Shown here piece by piece: positions 7,071 to 14,624 of a stretch of DNA of 44,069 nucleotides. The position numbers were made by a program, and so were the translations under genes. How positions within the stretch are numbered: the first letter of the stretch is position 1; every line of letters begins with the position of its first letter. The stretch spans positions 1 to 44,069 of the forward strand of contig UQKD01000026.1 in the NCBI GenBank assembly GCA_900541585.1, given 5' to 3'. The notes under the pieces were generated by a model. That model was given only the letters and a program-made list of their open reading frames with translations, did no database searches and was not told the DNA's origin. Source of the DNA: an uncultured Alistipes sp. (GTDB lineage: Bacteria; Bacteroidota; Bacteroidia; Bacteroidales; Rikenellaceae).

Positions 7071-7556
7071 CTATCCGAACAGGTGCAAAGCCCCGACGTC
7101 GATGATCCGCTGGTTGGAACTTCCCCGGAAATCGAGCGACAGATCGCGCAGCGCCTCGACATAGCGGCCGTCGACCAGCGTGTCGATCCACCGCAGACAC
7201 TCCCGCCGGGCCGGGTCGGCGAGACATTCCTCAAGCGTATAACCCGTATAGCACCAGACGTTCTGTCCCGTGCGCTCCTTCACCAGCCGCAGAAAGGCGG
7301 CCATGGCTTCGGGCCGCAGCAGCGGATCGCCGCCGCTGAGCGTCACGCCGTCGAGAATCGGATTCGCGGCGATCGCGGCACAGATGGCTTCGGCACGCTC
7401 CCCGGTCAGCGGCTCGCCCCGCCGGGGATCGTGGCTTTCGGGGTTGTGGCAGCCGGGACAACGGTGCGCGCACCCCGCGAAATAGATCGCATAGCGCAGC
7501 CCGTAACCGTCGGAGATGGTTTCGGGATAGATGGCCAGGATACGGAGTGATTCCAT
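7071..7556 (-). CDS. nrdG: Anaerobic ribonucleotide reductase activating protein NrdG
   Basis: A protein of 161 residues from the ATG at 7556; a TTG six bases upstream is less likely. It is the radical-SAM activase that makes the glycyl radical on NrdD. The cluster motif is C29-x3-C33-x2-C36 (GCAHRCPGCHNPES), followed by the SAM-contacting TLSGGDPLL, and the C-terminus ends VDGRYVEALRDLSLDFRGSSNQR, typical for NrdG. It is downstream of nrdD on the same strand, but 222 bp separate them, with hairpins in the gap; in most genomes the two are nearly abutting. Regulation is probably shared through the cobalamin riboswitch ahead of nrdD. Confidence 0.95.
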   Translation of the reverse strand: MESLRILAIYPETISDGYGLRYAIYFAGCAHRCPGCHNPESHDPRRGEPLTGERAEAICAAIAANPILDGVTLSGGDPLLRPEAMAAFLRLVKERTGQNVWCYTGYTLEECLADPARRECLRWIDTLVDGRYVEALRDLSLDFRGSSNQRIIDVGALHLFG

Positions 7557-7667
7557 CAGCAAAATAGGGTTAGACGTAAATTTCGAGCGGAGATGTTTTG
7601 GGATTTAGATAGATCCGTCAGGGTCCGCGGCACACGCCGTTCCCGGCGCGGATTGCACTTGCGAAAA

Positions 7668-7728
7668 GCCCCCGCCAAGGCGGGGGTTTGGGGGTGGGTC
7701 ACACTTGTAAACACGGCCGGAGGCCGTG
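7668..7728. repeat. Hairpin pair in the nrdD-nrdG spacer, REP-like
   Basis: The first arms are CCCCCGCC (7669-7676) and GGCGGGGG (7679-7686), followed by TTTGGGGGTGGG. The second hairpin is CACGGCC (7712-7718), gga, GGCCGTG (7722-7728). The first, with its TTTGGG.GTGG flank, resembles the hairpin at 15266-15285 read on the minus strand. It may be a dispersed intergenic repeat or a transcript-stabilising structure between the two cistrons. Confidence 0.5.
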
Positions 7729-7778
7729 AAGAAGCGAGGGCAGGAAGCAAAATGACAGACATAATTGCCAGAAACGGA

Positions 7779-10166
7779 TTATCTATGTTTTACCCGGTCG
7801 CGCTCTTCAGCCTGCTTGGCCGAGTTCCACGATTCGAGGCTGCCCGTCAGGTAACCCGTGATGCGGCGCATGCGCAGGATGTCGTCCGAACCGCAGACGG
7901 GGCATTTCGAATAGATCACCCCGCGGTGGCCGCACTTGCGGCAGGTGTCGATCGGATGGTTGATCGAGCCGTAGCCGATCCCCTCGTCCTGCATCACCTT
8001 CACGATCTTGAGGATCGCCACGGGATTTTTCTTCGCCTCGCCGTCGAGTTCGACATAGGTGATGTGCCCGCCGCGCGTGATGGCGTGGAACGGCGCTTCG
8101 AGGCGGATTTTCTCGACGATGGAGACCGGCTCGCGCACATCGACGTGGAACGAGTTGACATAGTAGTCGCGGTCGGTGACGCCCGGAATCTCCCCGTAGC
8201 GCTTGCGGTCCATGCGCGTGAAGCGCCCGCTCAACCCCTCGGCCGGGGTCGCCAGCACCGAATAGTTCAGCCCGTATTTGGCCTTGTACTCCTCGACCAC
8301 GCGGTTCATCACCGTCACGGCGTCGTAGAGCGTCTGCCACGCCTCTTTCGAGACGGCGTGCCCCTCGCCGTAGATCGCCACCATCGCGTTGTGGCCGCCG
8401 ATGAATCCGATGCCCAGCGTGCCGTGGCGGAGCACGTCGCCCACCTCGTCGTTGGGCTGCAACCGGCCGCCGCCCTTCCAGACGTCGTTCGACATCATGA
8501 ACGGGAACTGCCGCGCGAGGGCCGTGCGCTGGAAGCAGTAGCGTTCGTAGAGCTGTTCGGCCATCATCGTGGCGGTCTTGCGCACCGATTCGAGGAAGAT
8601 TTCGCGCGCCTCCTTACGGATCGCGTGCTTGTTGCCGTCGGGAATCATGTCTCCGGCCTCGCGCATCGCCTCGATGGCCAGCCGCGGCAGGTTCATCGAC
8701 GTGAAAGAGAGGTTGCCGCGCCCCCACGACGACTTTTCGCCGTGCAGGTTCTCGAAGACGCGCGTGCGGCAGCCCATCGTCGCCACCTCGTAGCGGAAGC
8801 GGTCGGGATCGTCGATGCGCCACTTCTCGTGGCGGTTGAACGGCGCGTCGAGGAACATGAAGTTGGGGAACAGCGCCACCGACGTGGTGCGGCACGCCTC
8901 GATCAGCAGGTCGAAGTTCGGAGCCTTGAACGCGATCTCCCCGGCCAGCGCCCTGTCGAAATCCTTCACGGCAGCGGCATAGTCCTCCGCAGACCACGAA
9001 ACGCCCTCCTTGACCTTGAAAATCTGGATCGGGAAGACCGGCACTTCGCCGTGCCCCAGCCCCTCGACCGTGGCGGAAAGCAGTTCGCGGATGACCATGC
9101 GGCCCTCGGGCGAGAAGTCCGTGCCGTAGTTCACCGAACTGAACACCACCTGGTTGCCGCCGCGCGAGTGCATCGTATTGAGATTGTGGATGAATCCCTC
9201 CATCGCCTGATGGGTCTCCCGGCGCGTCGTGTCGTAGGCCTGCCGCCAGATGCGGCGGATATCCTCGTCGGCGACCTCCACGCCCGACTGGCGCAGGGCG
9301 GCGAACAGCCGGCCCACCGCCGCTTCGCAGGGTTCGATGGTCGGCACATGCTCGGCGACCAGCGCCTTCAGCTCCGCGCGTTCGGGCACGCGCGCGCCGG
9401 TCACCTGGCACAGGAACAACGTCATGTCGGTCAGGTGCTTGCGGAAGGTCTTCAGCACGCCCGGGGCCATGAAATGGTCGAAGGCCGGGATCGACTGCCC
9501 GCCGTGCTGCTCGTTCTGGTTGGTCTGGAAGACGATCGTGGCCAGCGTGGCGTAGCTCTGGACCGACTGCGGCGTGCGCACCGAGCCGTTCTTCGTCGAG
9601 AATCCCCGCTCGTAGATGTCGCCCAGGTCGTACTGGATGCAGGTCGTGGTCTTGGTGGGATAGTAGTCCAGGTCGTGAATGTGGATGTCCCCGTCGCGGT
9701 GGGCGCGGCCGTGACGCACGCCGACGAGGTATTTCAGGGCGTAGTCCTTCGTGATCTCCGAAGCGAAGGTCATCATCTGCCCGGCGGGCGTGTGCGACGA
9801 CATGTTGGCGTTCGAGAGGTTGATGTCGTTCTTCTCGACGGTCACGATGCCGTCCATGACGCCCTTGATCGACGAACGGCGGTCACGCTCGACGTTGCGC
9901 CACTCGCGGTAGATGATATAGCGTTTGGCGATCGAGGGGTTGCGTTTCATCAGCCGCTCCTCGACCATGTCCTGAATCTCCTCGACCGAAATCTCGGCCT
10001 TCGTAATCGCCGCCGCCACGTCGGAGGCGATCTGTGCGACGGCCTGCTCCTCGTCCGTTATGCCGCCCGCACGGAAGGCCTTCGTGATGGCGCGGACGAT
10101 TTTCTCCAGGGAGAAAGGTTCGGTTTTACCATCACGTTTGATGATGGAAATCTGCGTGTAATCCAT
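7779..10166 (-). CDS. nrdD: Anaerobic (class III) ribonucleoside-triphosphate reductase NrdD
   Basis: A protein of 795 residues that reduces NTPs to dNTPs without oxygen, using a glycyl radical and formate or a thiol. An ATP-cone allosteric domain is at residues 1-95 (QISIIKRDGKTEPFSLEKIV). The catalytic ten-stranded barrel follows, with NLSNANMSSHTPAGQM, the HDLDYYPTKTTTCIQYDL block and CTRVFENLHGEKSSWGRGN. The C-terminal zinc ribbon is C742-x2-C745 and C755-x2-C758, then RITGYLTG with the radical-bearing Gly771 just before Tyr772. The ATG at 10166 gives a complete ATP cone. A cobalamin riboswitch lies on the same strand between 10229 and 10405, so expression is probably lowered when adenosylcobalamin is plentiful. 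nrdG follows after a 222 bp gap. Confidence 0.97.
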   Translation of the reverse strand: MDYTQISIIKRDGKTEPFSLEKIVRAITKAFRAGGITDEEQAVAQIASDVAAAITKAEISVEEIQDMVEERLMKRNPSIAKRYIIYREWRNVERDRRSSIKGVMDGIVTVEKNDINLSNANMSSHTPAGQMMTFASEITKDYALKYLVGVRHGRAHRDGDIHIHDLDYYPTKTTTCIQYDLGDIYERGFSTKNGSVRTPQSVQSYATLATIVFQTNQNEQHGGQSIPAFDHFMAPGVLKTFRKHLTDMTLFLCQVTGARVPERAELKALVAEHVPTIEPCEAAVGRLFAALRQSGVEVADEDIRRIWRQAYDTTRRETHQAMEGFIHNLNTMHSRGGNQVVFSSVNYGTDFSPEGRMVIRELLSATVEGLGHGEVPVFPIQIFKVKEGVSWSAEDYAAAVKDFDRALAGEIAFKAPNFDLLIEACRTTSVALFPNFMFLDAPFNRHEKWRIDDPDRFRYEVATMGCRTRVFENLHGEKSSWGRGNLSFTSMNLPRLAIEAMREAGDMIPDGNKHAIRKEAREIFLESVRKTATMMAEQLYERYCFQRTALARQFPFMMSNDVWKGGGRLQPNDEVGDVLRHGTLGIGFIGGHNAMVAIYGEGHAVSKEAWQTLYDAVTVMNRVVEEYKAKYGLNYSVLATPAEGLSGRFTRMDRKRYGEIPGVTDRDYYVNSFHVDVREPVSIVEKIRLEAPFHAITRGGHITYVELDGEAKKNPVAILKIVKVMQDEGIGYGSINHPIDTCRKCGHRGVIYSKCPVCGSDDILRMRRITGYLTGSLESWNSAKQAEERDRVKHR

Positions 10167-10228
10167 TGTAATATGAGTATATGCGTTTCACAACAGGCCC
10201 CGTTCCCCCGCAGGGCCGACATTGCATG

Positions 10229-10405
10229 CGCAAAGGCAGGTCTTCTGACTCGCACCGACCCGCAGGCGGCCTTCCCGTCCCCCGCGGGACAGTGGCTCGA
10301 CGATTCGCCTGCGGCATAAAGCGCATACAGCAGCGGGAACTGTCCGGGATTCGCACCCGATTCCCTCTTATCCTCCGCCCCGGCGGGACGAAGGATACCT
10401 TTGCG
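10229..10405 (-). promoter_or_regulatory. Cobalamin riboswitch ahead of nrdD
   Basis: On the minus strand the P1 helix forms from CGCAAAGG (10405-10398) and CCTTTGCG (10236-10229), complementary over 8 bp. Between them are the conserved elements in order: GGGAATCGGGTGCGAATCCC, then GCCACTGTCCCGCGGGG, then the B12 box GAGTCAGAAGACCTGCC just before the closing P1 strand. This is the known order of the AdoCbl aptamer. A GGCCC/GGGCC hairpin between the aptamer and the nrdD ATG may be the expression platform; no T-run follows it, so control of translation is more likely than termination. Confidence 0.93.
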
Positions 10406-10467
10406 GGTCACAAAAGTCTCCATTATTCCCCGACTTTCAAAATTCCGGAGCGGGAAGTTTTCAACAT

Positions 10468-10498
10468 TTTGTGAAAGGTCACGAATTTCGTATCTTCG
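10468..10498 (+). promoter_or_regulatory. Promoter of the TSCPD-domain gene
   Basis: TTTG (10468-10471), 19 nt, TATCTTCG (10491-10498), one mismatch from the Bacteroidetes -7 consensus. It lies 28 nt before the ATG at 10527 and points away from the riboswitch. Confidence 0.65.
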
Positions 10499-10526
10499 CC
10501 CCCGCAAACCGGAAAACCGTAACTCC

Positions 10527-10775
10527 ATGACACAGAAAATAGCACACGTCTGCCAGGGAACCTGCTCCCGGCAGATCGACGTCGAACTCGAAGACGGCGT
10601 CGTCCGCAGCGTCTCCTTCACGGGCGGCTGCCACGGCAACCAGCAGGGCATTGCGGCGCTCGTGCGCGGGATGACGGCCGCGGAAGCCGTCGCCCGGCTC
10701 GAGGGCATCGACTGCCGCGGACGGGGCACGACGTGTCCCGATCAGCTGGCAAAAGCGCTGAAAAAGGCTTTATAA
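10527..10775 (+). CDS. TIGR03905-type TSCPD-domain mini-protein
   Basis: A protein of 82 residues from the ATG at 10527, chosen because a promoter lies just upstream and the family N-terminus starts there. It is a single TSCPD domain with conserved cysteines C9, C13, C35 and C70 (CQGTC...GGCHGNQQG...TTCPD) plus C63; TTCPD is the form of the TSCPD motif here. The domain is otherwise known at the C-terminus of B12-dependent (class II) ribonucleotide reductases, where it probably binds metal or acts in thiol transfer. Stand-alone members have no proven function. It is transcribed divergently from nrdD, sharing a spacer with the cobalamin riboswitch, which suggests a link to nucleotide reduction. 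Confidence 0.88.
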   Translation: MTQKIAHVCQGTCSRQIDVELEDGVVRSVSFTGGCHGNQQGIAALVRGMTAAEAVARLEGIDCRGRGTTCPDQLAKALKKAL

Positions 10776-10837
10776 AAAGCTCCGGCCGGGTTGGGTACGG
10801 ATTTTGCGCTCCGAAAAGCGTTCTAAAACGCAAGACT

Positions 10838-11089
10838 ATGTATTTTCTATGGTATCTGCTGATCGGACTGGCCGCCGGATGGATCGCCAACCTGATCGTC
10901 AAAGGCGGGGGTTCGGGACTCCTCGTCAACCTGATCGTCGGACTCATCGGCGGCGTGCTGGGCGGCTGGCTCTTCTCGCTTTTCGGATGGGTTCCCGTCG
11001 GCACGCTGGGCAGCCTGGCGACGGCCGTCATCGGCTCGGTCATTCTGCTGTGGATCGCCGCGCTCATCTCACACCGCAAGATCCGCTAA
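10838..11089 (+). CDS. GlsB/YeaQ/YmgE-family membrane protein
   Basis: A protein of 83 residues, almost wholly hydrophobic, with three predicted membrane spans (about residues 3-19, 27-50 and 57-77). The glycine-rich pattern LIGLAAGWIANLIVKGGGSG followed by LIVGLIGGVLGGWLF is the signature of the transglycosylase-associated/GlsB-YeaQ-YmgE family, small inner-membrane proteins often induced by stress. The ATG at 10838 is used; the frame stays open further up but the family begins MYFLWYLLIGL. A small polar reading frame follows 12 bp later and may be cotranscribed. Confidence 0.9.
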   Translation: MYFLWYLLIGLAAGWIANLIVKGGGSGLLVNLIVGLIGGVLGGWLFSLFGWVPVGTLGSLATAVIGSVILLWIAALISHRKIR

Positions 11090-11101
11090 ACGAACGTTCG
11101 T

Positions 11102-11338
11102 ATGAAAGAACAAAAACACGACAGGCAGACCGGCCCCGCGGCCGATGAAGCCGCAGAGACGCTGGCGCTCTTCGCCGGAAAACTGGACGAAGCGACGCAA
11201 TGCGCGCCGGACGCCGCCGCCCAAGTGGAGGAAAAACACCCCCAAAGCGCCGTTTCCGGCGCGGACAGGGCCGAAGCGGCCGCAACGACCGCCGCCGGCC
11301 GCATGCGCGGGAAAACCGGAAAAGCCGCCGGGAAATAG
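11102..11338 (+). CDS. Small alanine-rich hydrophilic protein, hypothetical
   Basis: A frame of 78 codons, very GC-rich at third positions, giving an Ala/Glu/Lys/Gly-rich soluble peptide with no membrane span, signal or recognised domain. The basic end (RMRGKTGKAAGK) and the acidic middle suggest a disordered or helical stress-type protein. It starts 12 bp after the GlsB-like gene, and a good terminator lies about 90 bp beyond its stop. Random open frames of this length are common in GC-rich DNA, so coding is uncertain. Confidence 0.45.
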   Translation: MKEQKHDRQTGPAADEAAETLALFAGKLDEATQCAPDAAAQVEEKHPQSAVSGADRAEAAATTAAGRMRGKTGKAAGK

Positions 11339-11431
11339 CGAACCCGGAATGCCGCCGCGGCGCTCGCCCGAAAAAGCCTTTCTTTCCCGGGGGAGGGTCC
11401 GGAAGGATTGCCGGCAGGAGCTTCGGTTCAA

Positions 11432-11462
11432 CGAAAAAGGCGGTCGCATGACCGCCTTTTCG
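11432..11462. terminator. Bidirectional intrinsic terminator
   Basis: CGAAAAAGGCGGTC and GACCGCCTTTTCG form a hairpin with the loop GCAT and A/T-rich flanks on both sides. It can end the plus-strand GlsB transcript and the minus-strand tRNA transcript. Confidence 0.85.
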
Positions 11463-11464
11463 TG

Positions 11465-11535
11465 TTGAGCTGCCGGGATTCGAACCCAGAACGACAGAAC
11501 CAAAATCTGCTGTGTTACCATTACACCACAGCTCA
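11465..11535 (-). tRNA. tRNA-Gln (anticodon TTG)
   Basis: Read on the minus strand, the acceptor strand TGAGCTG (from 11535) pairs with CAGCTCA, with discriminator A at 11465. The D arm is GTGTAATGGTAACAC. The anticodon stem GCAGA/TCTGT encloses the loop TTTTGGT, giving anticodon TTG for CAA/CAG glutamine codons. The T arm contains GGGTTCGAATCCC. CCA is not encoded. Confidence 0.95.
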
Positions 11536-11557
11536 AACATTCGCTCGAAAGCGAGTG

Positions 11558-11565
11558 CAAAGATA
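11558..11565 (-). promoter_or_regulatory. -7 element for tRNA-Gln
   Basis: TATCTTTG on the minus strand, 22 nt before the tRNA 5' end. TTGG lies 19 nt upstream as a partial -33 match. Confidence 0.6.
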
Positions 11566-11709
11566 AACAAAAAATCGCAAAAACCAATCCCGGATGCAAA
11601 ATTGGCAGGGACAAAACCGGGCGCTCCGCCGGATTTTCCATCTATTGGGAGTCGTGACGCCACTTATTATGAGCCGGGACGCCTTGCCCGACCGTATAGG
11701 CTGTTCAGT

Positions 11710-11740
11710 TTTGCGGCGTTCCAACTTTTTCGTATATTTG
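11710..11740 (+). promoter_or_regulatory. Promoter of nhaD
   Basis: TTTG (11710-11713), exactly 19 nt, TATATTTG (11733-11740): a perfect match to the Bacteroidetes consensus, 32 nt before the ATG. Confidence 0.85.
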
Positions 11741-11772
11741 CTTCCGTTACCTTGTAAATAAATGCAAACGAT

Positions 11773-13119
11773 ATGATTCCGACAATGATTCTGCTCTTCG
11801 TGGTGGGCTACCTGTTCATCGCGCTGGAGCACAAAACCAAGATCGACAAATCGGCCGTCGCCCTGCTGATGGCCGGAGCGATCTGGACCGTGTTCAGCCT
11901 CATGGGCAACGACCCGCATATCCAGCACGAGCTGGTGGATCAGCTGGGCGACACGTGCGAAATCCTGGTCTTCCTGATCGGGGCCATGACCATCGTGGAC
12001 CTGATCGACAGCTACGGCGGTTTCAACGTCATCACCGACCACATCACCACGCGCAACAAGCGCAAACTGATGTGGCTGCTGGCGATCATCACCTTCTTCA
12101 TGTCGGCCGCGCTGGACAACATGACCACCACGATCATCATGGTCATGCTGCTGCGGCGGCTGATCGCCAACAAGAAGGAGCGCTGGATCTTCGCCAGCGT
12201 GATCGTCATCGCCGCCAACAGCGGCGGCGCCTGGTCGCCCATCGGCGACGTGACGACCATCATGTTGTGGATGCGCGGCAACGTCACGGCCGCCAACCTG
12301 ATCGCCAACCTCTTCCTGCCGTGCCTCGTGTCGGTCGTGATCCCCACGGCCATCGCCAGCCGCTACGTCGCCGACCGTCCCGCCGCCGCGGTCAGCGCCA
12401 AAGCCCTGGCATCGGGATGCCCCGAGTGCATCGGCCCGCGCCTGCGGCTCTTCATCCTGATCGTGGGCGTCGTGAGCCTGCTGTTCGTGCCGGTGTTCAA
12501 GAGCCTCACCGGACTGCCGCCCTACATGGGCATGATGGTGTCGCTGGGATTCATGTGGATTCTGACCGAAATCATCTACGACCGCAAACGCAGCATCCGC
12601 AACATGGAGGAGTCGATCCAGCCGCGCGTGTCGAAGGTTCTGAAACACATCGACATGCCGACAATCCTCTTTTTCCTCGGCATCCTGATGGCCGTGGGCG
12701 CACTACAGACCGGCGGCGTGCTGACCGACATGGCCGACTGGCTGGACAAGACCGTCCACGAGGCATTCACCATCGCGGGCGCCATCGGCATCCTCTCGTC
12801 GGTGGTGGACAACGTACCGCTGGTTGCGGCCTGCATGGGCATGTACCCGGTGGCGGACGCCGCGGCAGCGGCAGCGAGCGCCGACCCGGCTTTCGCACAG
12901 AGTTTCGTGGCGGACGGGCTGTTCTGGCACCTGCTGACCTACTGCGCCGGCGTGGGCGGCAGCCTGCTGATCATCGGCTCGGCGGCCGGCGTCGTGGCGA
13001 TGGGACTCGAAAAGATCAACTTCGGCTGGTATCTCAAACGCATCTCGCTGCTGGCCCTGTCCGGCTACCTGGCGGGAATCGCGGTGATCTGGCTCGAACA
13101 CATGCTGGTCGGCCTTTGA
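11773..13119 (+). CDS. nhaD: Sodium:proton antiporter NhaD
   Basis: A polytopic inner-membrane protein of 448 residues that exchanges Na+ (or Li+) for H+. About 11-12 membrane spans are visible. Family features include the paired repeats MSAALDNMTTTIIMVMLLRR and, in the second half, ILSSVVDNVPLVAA, each an Asp-Asn in a broken helix typical of the ion transporter superfamily, and AANSGGAWSPIGDVTTIMLW. It stands alone behind a perfect promoter. The start at 11773 fits this promoter. Confidence 0.93.
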   Translation: MIPTMILLFVVGYLFIALEHKTKIDKSAVALLMAGAIWTVFSLMGNDPHIQHELVDQLGDTCEILVFLIGAMTIVDLIDSYGGFNVITDHITTRNKRKLMWLLAIITFFMSAALDNMTTTIIMVMLLRRLIANKKERWIFASVIVIAANSGGAWSPIGDVTTIMLWMRGNVTAANLIANLFLPCLVSVVIPTAIASRYVADRPAAAVSAKALASGCPECIGPRLRLFILIVGVVSLLFVPVFKSLTGLPPYMGMMVSLGFMWILTEIIYDRKRSIRNMEESIQPRVSKVLKHIDMPTILFFLGILMAVGALQTGGVLTDMADWLDKTVHEAFTIAGAIGILSSVVDNVPLVAACMGMYPVADAAAAAASADPAFAQSFVADGLFWHLLTYCAGVGGSLLIIGSAAGVVAMGLEKINFGWYLKRISLLALSGYLAGIAVIWLEHMLVGL

Positions 13120-13199
13120 TCGAAACGTTCCGGATGTGTTTCCGCACTCCAAATTGTACGGATCACCAATATCGATTTAGTAAGAGGCCCCTTACGGAA

Positions 13200-13274
13200 T
13201 CAATGCCAGATATACCCCGGAAGATGTGGACCGCCATACCGGACTGCAATGATAAGAGAAAGCAGCTTTTTCAT
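13200..13274 (-). pseudogene. Signal-peptide-like stub
   Basis: The minus-strand ATG at 13274 begins MKKLLSLIIAV, like an export signal, but the frame stops after 24 codons at 13200. It begins 13 bp past the stop of the lipoprotein gene on the same strand. It may be the decayed start of a second exported protein; it could also be chance. Confidence 0.25.
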
Positions 13275-13287
13275 GATATAAGAATAT

Positions 13288-13797
13288 CTAAATTATGATT
13301 TTGTTGACAGTAAGCGTTTTTTCGGGAAGTTTGTCGTATAGTCCCCAGAAATAAAAAATAGTCATAATCGCCGGAGTCCCACCCTTCAGTTGCTTATACA
13401 CCAAATTCAATGTCATCTTATCGGATTCGGTATCGACGGCCTGCTTCTCGAAAGAGTATCCGGGATGCCCCATCCAATGCTGTCCGATAATAAGGGTGTA
13501 TTTGTCAAAGTCGATTACCGGCAGCTCGACCGCAGGAGGTGCAACGGCCTCGAACTCTTCCATACTGTTGATCATAAAACATTCGATGTCACGATCATCG
13601 ATTTCGCTGAAGTTGAATTCCGGTTCGGGATGCGAACTGGAACTCGAAGGCAGATACGTCTTGAAAAAAGCCGATACCTCCGCGGGGGCAGTGACGGGAG
13701 GAGTGCCGATATATTCGGGTTCTTCCGAGTCATTGCATGCAACAAACCCGCCCAGCATTAGCAGGGTTGCTGTTAAAATCAAAATGTGAGTTTTCAT
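13288..13797 (-). CDS. Hypothetical lipoprotein
   Basis: A protein of 169 residues. The signal peptide MKTHILILTATLLMLGGFVAC ends at lipobox Cys21, followed by NDSEE, whose acidic residues after the cysteine may favour surface export in Bacteroidota. A Pro/Ser-rich linker follows (about 30-62). The remaining domain has FDKYTLIIGQHWMGHPGYSFEKQ and FYFWGLYDKLPEKTLTV, loosely like PrcB-type domains, but I would not assign it. Third-position GC is lower than in the neighbours. A possible -7 box, TATCTTCA, lies on the minus strand at 13823-13830, 25 nt before the start. Confidence 0.75.
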   Translation of the reverse strand: MKTHILILTATLLMLGGFVACNDSEEPEYIGTPPVTAPAEVSAFFKTYLPSSSSSHPEPEFNFSEIDDRDIECFMINSMEEFEAVAPPAVELPVIDFDKYTLIIGQHWMGHPGYSFEKQAVDTESDKMTLNLVYKQLKGGTPAIMTIFYFWGLYDKLPEKTLTVNKIII

Positions 13798-14116
13798 AGC
13801 TTGAAGTTTAAGGATGAAACATTGAAGATAGGTTAGCGGGAGTCTTACGAATAATTACAGTATGCAGTTGTAATGTATGTAAAGCAAAAATAACGAAAAA
13901 AAATCGATCATGCAATTCAATCGCCGATAATTCAGCGAGGTTAAGTCGTATAAACACAGAAATTTACAGGTATCGGCCGACTTGAACAGAATTGTACACA
14001 AACGAAAAGGATCGCGCCCTGTCCAAACACAGAACCCAATCCTTTGATTCGGCATAAATAACTAAAAATCAAGCTGTCCGTCTTTTCGCAGACGCAGAAG
14101 ATCCGGAGCTTTTCCG
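13798..14116. other. AT-rich spacer without a supported gene
   Basis: The part next to 13797 holds the probable -7 box and leader of the lipoprotein gene. A minus-strand frame of 66 codons (13855-14055) lacks a ribosome site, family features and codon bias, so I do not call it. No RNA gene or strong hairpin is seen. Confidence 0.5.
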
Positions 14117-14491
14117 TTACTTCACCTTGGCCATGAATTTTTCGCGGTCGACGACATAGCGGATGTGGACGCCTTCGCCGATCATCCCCTCGGCGTCGCG
14201 GGCCCCGACATTGAAGGTCAGCTTGCGCCCCTCGACTTCGGCAAGCACGGCCGTGGCCGTGATTTCAGCCCCCGGTCCCGACGGTTTGATGTGCGTGACG
14301 TTCATCTCGGCGCCGACGGTGGTCGAGCCTTCGGGCAGTTCCGGAGCCACGGCCGTCATGGCGGCATTCTCCATCAGCGCCACCATCGCGGGGGTGGCGA
14401 AAACCGCAAGGTCGCCCGAACCCATCGCGGCGGCCGTATTGCCGGCGGCGACGGTTGCGGCGCTGCGGGCGGAAAGTCCTTTTTCAAGCAT
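14117..14491 (-). CDS. FlK-like hotdog thioesterase
   Basis: A protein of 124 residues with the hotdog fold. It resembles fluoroacetyl-CoA thioesterase FlK and its housekeeping relatives, which hydrolyse short acyl-CoAs. The catalytic residues fit: T33 in FATPAMVALMENAA, E41 in the same helix and H67 in VTHIKPSGPG. Their spacing (8 and 26) equals that of T42, E50 and H76 in FlK. The cognate acyl-CoA is unknown; a general acyl-CoA hydrolase is most likely. It is transcribed divergently from the DUF4294 gene. Confidence 0.88.
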   Translation of the reverse strand: MLEKGLSARSAATVAAGNTAAAMGSGDLAVFATPAMVALMENAAMTAVAPELPEGSTTVGAEMNVTHIKPSGPGAEITATAVLAEVEGRKLTFNVGARDAEGMIGEGVHIRYVVDREKFMAKVK

Positions 14492-14531
14492 AATATTCGC
14501 TGTTCGTAATTCGTTTATTCGGTTGAATCGC

Positions 14532-14539
14532 TATCTTTG
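14532..14539 (+). promoter_or_regulatory. -7 element for the DUF4294 gene
   Basis: TATCTTTG, an exact match, 85 nt before the TTG start at 14625. The -33 region is poor. Confidence 0.55.
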
Positions 14540-14599
14540 CCGGAGACACCCCGGCAAACCGGATGCAAAACCGCTCGGGATTTCGTCCGGATCTTGCCG

Positions 14600-14607
14600 C
14601 AAAGGTA
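14600..14607 (-). promoter_or_regulatory. Promoter of the FlK-like thioesterase gene
   Basis: TACCTTTG on the minus strand with TTTC exactly 19 nt upstream. The leader is about 100 nt, and the element overlaps the divergent promoter region. Confidence 0.55.
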
Positions 14608-14624
14608 CAAAAAATTCGCCGCCG

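Noticed and set aside
7593..10319. Very long open frame on plus, antisense to nrdD and its riboswitch
   Set aside because: It is a mirror of the GC-rich nrdD codons; the residues are low-complexity Arg/Ala/Val/His and match no family.
11465..11535. tRNA-Gln as an integration site
   Set aside because: No integrase gene, no repeated tRNA 3' end and no composition change next to it.
13855..14055. 66-codon minus frame in the spacer after the lipoprotein gene
   Set aside because: No ribosome site, no codon bias, no family pattern; its presence in AT-rich DNA is explained by chance.
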